From Brienomyrus brachyistius (lineage: Eukaryota; Chordata; Actinopteri; Osteoglossiformes; Mormyridae), in contig NC_064540.1 in assembly GCF_023856365.1 (NCBI RefSeq), positions 15,841,191 to 15,905,190 of the forward strand: a DNA stretch of 64,000 bases, written 5' to 3'. The number at the start of each line of letters is the position of its first letter. Positions within the stretch are counted from its first letter, which is position 1. Below the pieces are notes generated by a model that worked only from the letters and a program-made list of their open reading frames with translations, was not told the DNA's origin and did no database searches. The translations under genes were made by a program, and so were the position numbers. Below, in pieces: positions 32,830 to 42,907 of this stretch.

Positions 32830-33185
32830 ATGAACTTGTATAAGTAATGCCTCAGCTCTGAAGATTCACCCTTCCAGGGTTGTGGGTTCTGATTTGAGTC
32901 GAATTTGACTGAGATTCTTGAGAATCTCCTGTTTCATGACACATGTAGGCAAAGCAGTAAAGCTGTGCCCTGTGGGGGTGTACCCCGTGTAGGGGTGTGC
33001 CCCTGTGTGGATGTGTACCCTTGTGTGGATATGTACCCCTGTGTGGGTGTGTCCAGTGAAGTCCATCGCTCCCTGGCATCCTCTCCAGGCTGTACCCCTG
33101 CCTGGGTTCTGAGCCTTTTAGGGAGAGGGTCCAGACCTTATGTGTCTGTACTGGGTGCCTTTATGAAAGACAGTTGAATGGATAT
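32830..33185 (+). repeat. Old SINE copy expanded by an internal 18-bp tandem repeat
   Basis: GCCTCAGCTCTGAAGATTCA and GGGTTGTGGGTTCTGATTTG at the start, CCAGTGAAGTCCATCGCTCC in the middle and GTTGAATGGATATCGATG at the end fit the SINE family. Inserted within it at about 32966-33052 is an array of roughly five units close to GTGTGTACCCCTGTGTGG. Confidence 0.6.
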
Positions 33186-33747
33186 CGATGCCCTTATTGA
33201 GTGCTGGCAGATAATCTGATGGGGGAGTTGCTCAGTACAGAAGGCCATGAATAACAGCTGTTTGTTAAAATGCTGAGGCTCCCTCATAGCCGAATGTCAG
33301 TCACCAGACCAGACAGTCTGTCCCCCACCAGCCAGGCTTTTCCCACCATGCCCCCCCCTTGGCTTCACACACTATTCAAGCAGCTCACATGTGCCACCCT
33401 TCTTTTAAGGGAGACCTAGGCTGGGGGGGGGGGGTGCAGGGGCTGTCGACTCTGGTTAGGCTGAGCAAGATAAGAGGCAAATTGAGCTGAATTGAGCTGT
33501 AAATTACACAAGTGGCACGTTACCACTGGGTGTCAGCTTCAATCATGTCACGCTTGCTGCCACCCCCCAATCAATACGCAAACGCGCTACCCCCGCAGCC
33601 CCCAGCGGGCCCGTCTTGATCCTGCCTGTACCTCCCAGAGATGCTGTTTCCTGCGGTATCAGGCCGGCGCTGTGCATTTAAAGAGCCAGGTGCCAATAAA
33701 AGTGTCAGCAGGTCCCCAGCTAAGTCACTCATAAAGTGGAGCATAAC

Positions 33748-34275
33748 ATGGAGTATGCATATAGTCTTATTAACCTGAAGTACACCTATAGTGTTATTAA
33801 CATGGAGTATGCTGATAGTATCATTAACGTGGAGTATGTTGATAGTCTTATTAATGTGGAATACACCAATAGTGTTGTTACCGTGGATTATGCCTATAGT
33901 CTTACTAACATGGAGTACGCTGATAGTCCTATTAACGTAGAGTACGCTGATAGTCCTATTAACGTAGAGTACGCTGATAGTCCTATTAACGTAGAGTACG
34001 CTGATAGTCCTATTAACGTAGAGTACGCTGATAGTCCTATTAACGTAGAGTACGCTGATAGTCCTATTAACGTAGAGTACGCTGATAGTCCTATTAACGT
34101 AGAGTACGCTGATAGTCCTATTAACGTAGAGTACGCTGATAGTCCTATTAACGTAGAGTACGCTGATAGTCCTATTAACGTAGAGTACGCTGATAGTCCT
34201 ATTAACGTAGAGTACGCTGATTGTCTTACAAACGTGGAGTGTGCCGATAGTCTTATTAACGTGGAGAATAACACA
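33748..34275 (+). repeat. 27-bp minisatellite, 19 full copies
   Basis: The unit is GTAGAGTACGCTGATAGTCC followed by TATTAAC. The first six copies (33748-33909) and the last two (34207-34260) are diverged. The ten copies at 33937-34206 appear identical, which indicates recent central expansion. Confidence 0.97.
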
Positions 34276-34392
34276 TCAGCCTATTACACCTTTGTTTTGT
34301 CTGGAAAATGCAGTGTAGCTTCTGTTCTGATCCTGCTTGCACTCGTACTAGGGCGCTCACTGGAAGTTCAATCTAGCCGCACTTACGCCTAG
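33748..34392 (+). CDS. Hypothetical open frame over a 27-bp minisatellite (doubtful gene)
   Basis: Starting at the ATG at 33748 (A at -3, G at +4), 214 codons stay open to a TAG at 34390-34392. Residues 1-171 are 19 units of nine residues, consensus VEYADSPIN, with ten identical consecutive units in the middle. The remaining 43 residues are not repetitive and include a hydrophobic stretch, VASVLILLALVLG, that could span a membrane. An AATAAA lies at 34479-34484. No family is recognised. The 27-bp unit has no stops on either strand (a 126-codon frame is open on the minus strand), so the frame may simply reflect the satellite. It is listed because it combines a start, a non-repeat tail and a poly(A) signal. 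No function is proposed. Confidence 0.15.
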   Translation: MEYAYSLINLKYTYSVINMEYADSIINVEYVDSLINVEYTNSVVTVDYAYSLTNMEYADSPINVEYADSPINVEYADSPINVEYADSPINVEYADSPINVEYADSPINVEYADSPINVEYADSPINVEYADSPINVEYADSPINVEYADSPINVEYADCLTNVECADSLINVENNTSAYYTFVLSGKCSVASVLILLALVLGRSLEVQSSRTYA

Positions 34393-36744
34393 TCGACTCC
34401 TTGACAGCTTGTAAGCATTTGTAATGTGATATTGTCTCACTTGTACGGTGCTATGGACAACAGCATTTGTTAATTATAAATAAACGCGAATGGAACGATA
34501 AATTACTGAAAAAATAAATTAATAATGACAGGAAGGAAATTGGCTCAGAAGCCAGCATTGCCGCTTCACATCACATGCAGCTTAATTTGTCAAGTCTTCG
34601 GCAATCTCGGACATACTTATTTAAACATAACTTTGCTCTTACTATACTGTACTTACCATAAAGCTTTTAGAAGGAACTTAAGACTTCACTTAATCATATA
34701 AAAGCGTTTCCACAAGATGGCACTCCTACTATGAACATCACACACAATACAGACTTACGATGCATTTTACATCATTATAGCCCTTCTGCCGCAATATTCT
34801 GTAAATGGCCTGCTTCTATATGACATACGCTATGAATTTTTGGCAATGATTGAAATTAAAGAATTCATGGCGCACATTGGATTGAAACATGATACTGAGA
34901 AAATTTCAGTCGTTTTTAAGAAATCACAGGAAAATTAACTAAGTACGAGATACGTGTTGCTGACCTTCACTCGGGCCCTTTAGGGTAAAGTCACGGTACT
35001 CAGACCCGGAGCCGCGTCTCCGCGTCTCTGCCGGATTTCCAGCCCCGTTCCCCCGATGCCCGGGCATTCAGTGTCGCGCGCAGTTAATAAAATTTACTGC
35101 CAATAGGCAAATGTTTCTATTCATAAAGAGACGGCGTCTACTTGCAAAAAGGCCATCAGAAAATCAGACACAGATGGGCGCACATGCAGGCAGTGATTAG
35201 CCATTAACCACTGTATCTCACAACAGAGATTCCGAGTGGAAAACTGACCGGCAGATCATTTTAAAGTGTATTCTTCCCATAAAATACCTACAATCTGCTG
35301 CTAGAAAAGTCATACATGACAATCATTTCATCAAAGCAAGAATTACCTTGTAGGAAAACCAAGCGGAGGACACGCCCGCGCACCGAGCTGGGTGCGCTGA
35401 TGCACGCTCCCAACGCGCGTCCCCGCTTTGTCATTCAAAGTGCAGCAACCATTCATTCAGGCTGCGCGTTGCCGAAAACGTGCAATGCGTGTCTGAGGGC
35501 GAACGGAAAGAGACGCTCCTTCCCATCAAGGCCATTTAAACTGTTTTTAAATCCGCGCACTTGTACGTTATGATTAAGGCAACATAGGGAGGAACGAGAA
35601 GGTGCATTAAACTATTTGTCTCCCATCACTCAGACAAAGAAGAAAATATCTTTTAAAATGAATAATAAAATATCAGAGGAAGATGCCAATCCAATTTTAT
35701 CAGCCTTTATTAAATCACGCAGGCTGCGAAATGGCGTATAATCAATGGAATCAGTGAACTGCACGTTAGTATTAATCGGCTTATTTCCTAACTGCTGTCT
35801 AACATTTCGGTATTTCATATTTACCTTTGCTCAAAAACAACAACACTCAGAAAGTAACATTTATCACCAAGGCCAAACCAAACAGTGTTATTTCCCTAAT
35901 GCCTGTGGTCACACGGCAAAACGCTTGCTTCAGCTGAGATATATGGTGTCTTTACAGTGTGTTTGACCTACTCCAGCACAGACACAAACCAGAGGCCTCA
36001 CTGTAACCACCGGATAGCAAACATTCAGGCTGCAAGCCAGACGCATAGAGATTTAGAGCGAGCCACCCATCTAACTGCTGCAAACCGACTGAGGCTCCCT
36101 TACGAGGACTCTGTACCAGTCCGGACCATTATGAAAGCAAAGAATAAAATAAACTGTCTGTCAGCAAAACAGATAAAAATGGTGACTGGCTATTTCCATG
36201 GAGCTGCTCATTGAGAGTCATTATGCAGATTTGTGAAAGCAATCGGTTCTCTCCCTTCTGCAGAAAGGATGCAAGAGAAGCCACGGCTTGCTAGGACCCT
36301 GCTAGCACTGAGCGCGGAGCCCTTTAGCTGTTCCTGTCCTGTCAGTCGCCGCCACACCCAGTGTTAAGATAAAACCTGCGCCCTTGGGTAACATGTAACA
36401 TGCAGTGTCACTGCTCTTCATGGTCTTTTAACTGCATGTTGCATTAATGAGCAGTCATCTTCCCAGTGAAGTTCAGAAGTTAGCGGACTGGTTTCCAGTT
36501 TTAATGGTGCATGCACAGCTGCTGCTCGTTAGGGTAATAGCACCTTAAGTCAAAAGGGTATCACTCCCACAGGAAGACACAAATACACATCTTACATGCC
36601 TCTTCCTGTAGAGAAACACAAAGCAAATGGACGGCTAGCTGAATTCAGCCATGTGCATGAATGTAAGCACTGCAGATCAGCAGGGGAGCGCTGAAGAAAA
36701 CTGCTGCATGAGCAAGCGGCTACTGGCAGGAAAAATTCATACCT
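34393..36744. other. Low-repeat, AT-rich interval; possible regulatory DNA
   Basis: No gene is recognised. The stretch from about 34500 to 36500 is unusually free of simple repeats and SINEs compared with its surroundings, and so is a candidate for conserved noncoding sequence. That is an inference from repeat depletion only. A GC-rich patch lies at 34975-35060 and another at 35370-35480. Confidence 0.35.
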
Positions 36745-36975
36745 GGTGTCTGTAAATGTGGGTGGGTTTTCGAGCCCCCAGCCTCCGTTGTGTGTGTGGG
36801 TGGAGTTTGCGTGTTCTCCTTTCGTCACCTGAAGGATTGTACTGGCCTCCTGCAGTCCAGAGACACGCAGCAGCGCAGGCGGCATCTTTAATGTTTGTGC
36901 TGAGTGGCGTGCGATGGAATGGCGCCACATGCAAGGTGTAACTCAGCCTTGTGCTTTGTGCTGTCTGGGCTGAAT
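36745..36975 (+). repeat. Degenerate SINE copy
   Basis: GTGGAGTTTGCGTGTTCTCC, then CTGGCCTCCTGCAGTCCAGA, GACACGCAG and TGAGTGGCGTGCGATGGAAT follow the order of the SINE seen at 10364-10688. A C run follows at 36977-36991. Confidence 0.6.
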
Positions 36976-39900
36976 CCCCCCCCCCCCCCCCGCCCTTTAC
37001 CCAGATGCATAAATCTAAATCTTACAGACCCATCCGTATTGTGAATAACTTGTTGTAATTGTTGATTTTAGCTCAAGATGGATTGAAATTACTGGCTTGG
37101 CTTCCACTGGAAGTAAAAACAAAACTAACGAAAAAAGAATTTGTTAAGTGTTAATTTTGTTTAAAAATTCATGTAACTTCCAAACAATCCTTGCAGGTGT
37201 TCCACTGATAGTTTGGTTATTTTTTTTGTAATATGAAAACATATAGCTGGAAAAATTACTTTTAAAAAGTGCTGTTTGAAAATTCCTGCCTGGCTACTTG
37301 CTCAGACTGTGATGGATGAAGCTTTTGGATGTGATGGATTCCAGACTTGGGCTGCACCCACGACACGTGCTAGATAACTGCAGACGACGTCCAGCCTGAG
37401 CTAGGAGCTCCTGGCTCTCGTAAAACCGAGAGAGATACTTTACATGTGTCTGTTTCTAGTGCCACCGGGATGCAGCCCTTCCTGCGGCCTGTGGACGGTC
37501 ACAGCGTCAAACGGCCTGAAGCTTATACGGATGCAGTTAAGACGTTACTGAGCCCCCAGTGCAGAGGCAGCCTGAACACTATCACTGCAGACAAAGTTTC
37601 TGTATATGCATGTCGGCCGGGAATCTGCCAAGAGAACTCTGTTATTCCAATGATAGGAAAATATTTCTCTTTTCAGAATGTTATACATCACATCTGGTAA
37701 AACTGTATTAAAAGCCATGCTGTTGTCATACAATTTTGTATGACGGAATGTTCTTCATATATATATATAAATGTATTTTTGAAAGTGCAATAAAAAACCT
37801 CTATGGATAAAACTCACAAACAGATATAGAGCCAAAACATTGACTAACTCCATGGCAATTGTGAAATTAAGGATCAATTATTAGAGATGAAGATTTGCAA
37901 GTGCATTAAAAATATGTTTATTCAGTTCTTTATATCAGACAGACAGTTTGTCTTGTATTTATGTGCATGTCAAGCTTGCCTAGCGAGTGCTGACGTGCCT
38001 GTCACTATTTAATATTGATAAATGGACGCTCAACTCCCCCAAGGACTAAATCACATTATTGGTCTCTCGCCAAAGTTTTGTCAGACCACTCAGAGAGCTG
38101 TTTATACAGAAGAGGAAAGTACACAGATTTTATTGTTATGAAGGATCACCGAGGAGCTGGAACGAGGAAAACAGAACCATGGAACGCTTGCCTGCTTCCC
38201 AAAACTTTAATAAAAAGCATAGAAAACGGGTCTAAGCGAGGCGTGCAGGACGGCTACCACACTGAGCAGCTAAAGCGGGTTTAATCTGGCTTTTGGCGAA
38301 GCGATTTCACGCATTATAAGGTTTACTCGAAATAAAAGCATGCCTGATTTGGTGTGAAAGCAGCCCAGCTGAAAGGTGTGTTTGTGACGAAACTTCCGGA
38401 GCGGAGTGATCCCAGCCTGGCCCGGCGACCAGGCTGCGTGGATTTACGTCTTAACCGCAGCGAGTGAGAATGAAGCCTGCATTCATCAGCAAATGCTGGG
38501 TGTTTCGCACTGATGGAGGATATTCCCTGCATTTCTGGGTCTTCTGAGGGAATGAGTTCAAAGGGGTTCATGGTGCCCCCCCCCCCTTTCCCGGATCGCT
38601 CATTATGGGGGCTCGGCCGGGGGCTGGGGAGTTTTGTTTGGATGCGTCCCAAATGGAAACACATATTTGGAGCAGGTCCAGCCTGTCAGCTTCTCGCATG
38701 ATTTGCGGGGCAAAGAAAGGAAGGAGGGGGCGAAATCAGCCACTGAGCAGAATTCTAATGGGGTGGAACCCCCCCCCCCCCAATCCCCTCAGAAGAGGAG
38801 AATCGGGGGCTTTCGGCAAGGGAGGATGTTTAATTCAGAGCCGGATGAACACGGGCACAAGGTCCCATTCCGTGTACAGGGCAGCTGCCACAAGCGTGAC
38901 TGTTGCTCTTGACGTTATTGAACATACACCGACCCGGCACCCCCCACCGGAAACATGCACACACTCTACAGCTGCTGAACGCCAGTGTGGAGTGGCCTGC
39001 TTTCGAGTTCCTCATAGTTACCAGCGGCTCAGTTATGGTCATGCTTCTGGTCATACTTATGGTTATACTTATGGGAGTTGCAGTCCCAAGCACGACGGTG
39101 GCGCAGGCCCCTCCTTTGCACCGGCCCTCACCCCAGAGCATGTGTTTTAACCCACGACCCAACATTCCTCCTCCAGTTTCCTGAAAGCAGGCTCCTGTCC
39201 TCTGCCCTCCCTGGGTACTGTAATGACAGCCCTGATGGAACGTGTGGACTGCATTTCAGCGTGAGATTTAAGGGCTTCTACTGTGGCTTACGGGCAATTC
39301 GGTTAAATCATGGGCAGAAGAGAAGCTGCCTGTATCGACAGAGCATCAATAAAAATCTGCAGACAGAAGCAGCACCTTAACCCCTTTATCGTGTTTTAAA
39401 TCACAAACGAGCCTGAAACAGACCCTCTCCACAGCAAGAAACTGCCATGTTATAGATAGCAGATACTTATTCATTAGATAATTGCCTGTTTTAATTAGCA
39501 TTATCCTGTGAACATGTACAGGACGAGTGGCTGGAAGATGGATGGGTGATGGATTTAGAGTTTAGATTTAGATGATGGATTCAGGCCAGCGTTCATGTAA
39601 AATCACCCCTCAGAAGCTTAACAGGTGAGTGATGTATGGAACTCCTGGGTGAGTCACATGACCTGCCCAGCTGGCGTGATTAAATGCCAGATTAAAGGCC
39701 CGAGGCGCCGCTATTAATCGTGAGGGATGGCTGAGCATTACTCACTCTGTATACTTAACAAATGAAGTTCACCGAACAGGTCAAGTGTAATTCACCGTCA
39801 CATCCGATCGGCCACGTGACTGTTGTTTTGCTGTAATTAGCCAAAATCACAGAGTACCACTCAACATTAAGGGAAAATGTGGGAAACGCCATTATTCACG

Positions 39901-40912
39901 GTTAAAGTTAAGGTTATTACAAATATTCTTCCACCCATCCTACAGGGTCATGTGGGGGGGGGGGGGGGGGGGGCTGGGGTACACCCTGGACGGGATGCCG
40001 GTCCGTCACGGGGCTGAGTGTCTCTCTGGACAGGATGTCAGATACAAAACCAAGCAGATCACACAAATGCCAAGCATCATAAGAGGTTTCATGGATATTT
40101 AAAACTCTGATATAAATAATGACTTACTACCAATAACAGTCCTGCAAGTTATGAGTTAAATTAGACACAGAGAGCCAGACAGGCCCCTTTGCCCTGAGCG
40201 CTCTGTGAATATACAGCCACTGACCGAACTGGAGCCGAGAGCCAGGAGCAGACGGATCCTCCCAGGGTGGATCAGATAAAGTGAAGAAGCTGAGCATCCC
40301 AACCAAGAGACCCACAGGCTGCTGCTCCGTTATTTATCTGTCAGAGAAGCTTTAATGGAGTTTCACCGGTAAATTCATCATGGTGGAGACTGTCATTCAT
40401 CCACATTCCAAATAACCTCTCAGGCAGGAAGTTCTCCGTTACCAGTGGGTAACCTGTAATGCTCTACGTGTTTGTAAGGTGACTTCGAATAAAACAATGA
40501 AGTGAAACTGGAATTTTTAAAATTAGTCATATTTCCATAAATATGCAATTTCCTAGCAGGAAACACAGTTTGAATAAGCTATTCTCAAATGAAAAAGTAT
40601 AAAATACTTTACTGTGAATGAAACAAGATTTTCCACTATGAAAAGCATGTTTATACATTGTAGCTACAGTACACTTAGGGTATGGGATTCAGATTTCACA
40701 CATGTAGGGATTCAGACGGACATGTAGCCTATATAAGTACATTGTAGAAGGGTGTATGATGTCATAATAATGACAGTCTATTCGGAGGGGAAGAGCTGAC
40801 TAATAATTCACGGGTTTTTGTAGATACACTTCAGTGCTTCTCTCACACGAAACTGCTTGCAAAACTACAAGCTGTGTCTTAGTGATTTTTTTTACTGCGT
40901 GATCGGCACTGA
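36976..40912. other. Gene-free interval
   Basis: No gene is recognised. It contains C/G homopolymers near 36977, 38577, 38769 and 39954-39973, and a SINE tail fragment at 39930-40040. Open frames at 38605-39380 overlap in several frames with no family resemblance. Confidence 0.4.
39930..40040 (-). repeat. SINE/L2-tail fragment containing a G20 run
   Basis: ACCCATCCTACAGGGTCATG, a run of 20 G (39954-39973), then ACCCTGGACGGGATGCCGGT and CCGTCACGG match the tail half of the SINE family in minus orientation. Confidence 0.6.
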
Positions 40913-41512
40913 TTCTGACTGTCAGATGTGCGCCGTGTTTCTGACTGTGAGATGTGTGACATGTTTCTGACTGTGAGATGTGTGACGTTTCTGACTGTGA
41001 GATGTGCGCCGTGTTTCTGACTGTGAGATGTGCGCCGTGTTTCTGACTGTGAGATGTGCGCCGTGTTTCTGACTGTGAGATGTGTGACATGTTTCTGACT
41101 GTGAGATGTGTGACGTTTCTGACTGTGAGATGTGCGCCGTGTTTCTGACTGTGAGATGTGCGCCGTGTTTCTGACTGTGAGATGTGCGCCGTGTTTCTGA
41201 CTGTGAGATGTGCGCCGTGTTTCTGACTGTGAGATGTGCGCCGTGTTTCTGACTGTGAGATGTGTGACATGTTTCTGACTGTGAGATGTGCACCGTGTTT
41301 CTGACTGTGAGATGTGCGCCGTGTTTCTGACTGTGAGATGGGCGCCGTGTTTCTGACTGTGAGATGTGTGACGTTTCTGACTGTGAGATGTGTGACGTTT
41401 CTGACTGTGAGATGTGCGCCGTGTTTCTGACTGTGAGATGGGCGCCGTGTTTCTGACTGTGAGATGTGCGCCGTGTTTCTGACTGTGAGATGTGTGACGT
41501 TTCTGACTGTGA
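40913..41512 (+). repeat. 26/24-bp minisatellite, about 23 copies
   Basis: The unit core is TTTCTGACTGTGAGATGTG. It is followed by CGCCGTG (26 bp), TGACATG (26 bp) or TGACG (24 bp). The three unit types are interspersed in repeating patterns, which suggests block duplication. Several long minus-strand frames (SHISQSETRR-like) are by-products. Confidence 0.95.
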
Positions 41513-41906
41513 ATATGGAATCAAAATTTCCCGGTTTCCATATGATGGAATGATTCTCCTACATGTGAAGGTAACTTTGCAAAAACAGTTCTCAATGACA
41601 GCAACGGCAAACTTTGTACATGAAGGGCTCTTTTTGTGAAATGACTGGCACACAGCTTTGCTGCACTGATCTCTAGGTCTCCTGCTATACACAGCTGCTA
41701 AAACAGTAGCTGAAGTCTCTCTGGGCACCCAATGAAATTAAAGGGAAGATTTCGATGCTGTAGGCAAAACTGGAGCTTTCACCAAATACCTGCCAACATC
41801 ACTGCTCGCCTACTGGCAGGAGAGGTGTCCTTTCAGCAGAAACGAAAAACCAGTGCCTCTGGCCTGGGGGAACACTGTCACCATTTGAACACCCCCCCCC
41901 CCCCCG

Positions 41907-41982
<76 letters not shown>

Positions 41983-42488
41983 TAGAAGGTATAGCATGAG
42001 CTTGTGGGAGTAGGACACCCCAGCTAACATCAGATATGGAACATAAAAATGATGGAAAAACACACAATATGAAATGTAAGCAAATCTGCCATGCAATTCT
42101 GCATGAAAGTCCCTTTTGCCAGCTCTGTGGAGATAAACACTCCGGCTGGATTTGAGCACCAACTCTTCTTGAGAATTTTCTCATAACAGAGAGAACTGTG
42201 GCAAAAAAACATTTAGCGGCGGTTACATTATAAGGCATCCCGTCCGGAGTGTTCCTGCCTTGTGTCATGTGCTGACCCCGCATGATACCCTACAGAATTA
42301 GGAGTTAAAAGAAGGACGGACAGATGGATGGATCATTCAGCACACTGTCTGATTATTTAATTGCAATTAGAGAGATACAGGAGCAGCCTGATGGTAAACT
42401 GACCAGTTTTTTTCATTTGTAATCACAGTAATATAAGTTAATTACCGGGCTGCAGCTAAAGCCAGCGCGAGATTAATGCATTGATGCT
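41513..42488. other. Gene-free interval with long CA tract
   Basis: No gene is recognised. A C run (about 41892-41905) leads into a (CA)35 tract at 41911-41980. A short GGACAGATGGATGGAT remnant lies near 42317. Confidence 0.5.
41911..41980 (+). repeat. (CA)35 microsatellite
   Basis: 70 bp of perfect CA repeat, immediately after a C run. Confidence 0.95.
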
Positions 42489-42907
42489 GGTGGCCATGAG
42501 TGATTAAAATACCTGCACAGCAACACCGGTGGCCATGAGTGATTAAAATACCTGCACAGCAACGCCGGTGGCCATGGGTGATTAAAATACCTGCACATCA
42601 ACGCCGGTGGCCATGGGTGATTAAAATACCTGCACAGCAACGCCGGTGGCCATGGGTGATTAAGAAACCTGCACAGCAACGCCGGTGGCCATGGGTGATT
42701 AAGAAACCTGCACAGCAACGCCGGTGGCCATGGGTGATTAAAATACCTGCACAGCAACGCCGGTGGCCATAGGTGATTAAAATACCTGCACAGCAACGCC
42801 GGTGGCCATAGGTGATTAAAATACCTGCACAGCAACGCCGGTGGCCATGGGTGATTAAGAAACCTGCACAGCAACGCCGGTGGCCATGGGTGATTAAAAT
42901 ACCTGCA
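42489..42907 (+). repeat. 39-bp minisatellite, about 10.7 copies
   Basis: The unit is GGTGGCCATGGGTGATTAAA then ATACCTGCACAGCAACGCC. Two main variants alternate in blocks: TTAAAATACC and TTAAGAAACC. A second variant site is CATGGG/CATAGG/CATGAG. Open frames on both strands follow from the 39-bp (13-codon) period. Confidence 0.96.

Larger units (their letters stand above)
30837..33747. other. Gene-free interval with SINE remnants
   Basis: No gene is recognised. C runs lie near 30950 and 31078-31092 and a G run near 31290. Degenerate SINE copies lie at 31690-31995 and 32830-33185. Confidence 0.45.

Noticed and set aside
38605..39184. Overlapping frames of 90-181 codons
   Set aside because: Several mutually overlapping frames on both strands in GC-rich sequence with homopolymer runs; no family resemblance.
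40922..41728. 268-codon minus-strand frame with HISQSETR repeats
   Set aside because: It is a by-product of the 26/24-bp satellite, which has no stops in several frames.
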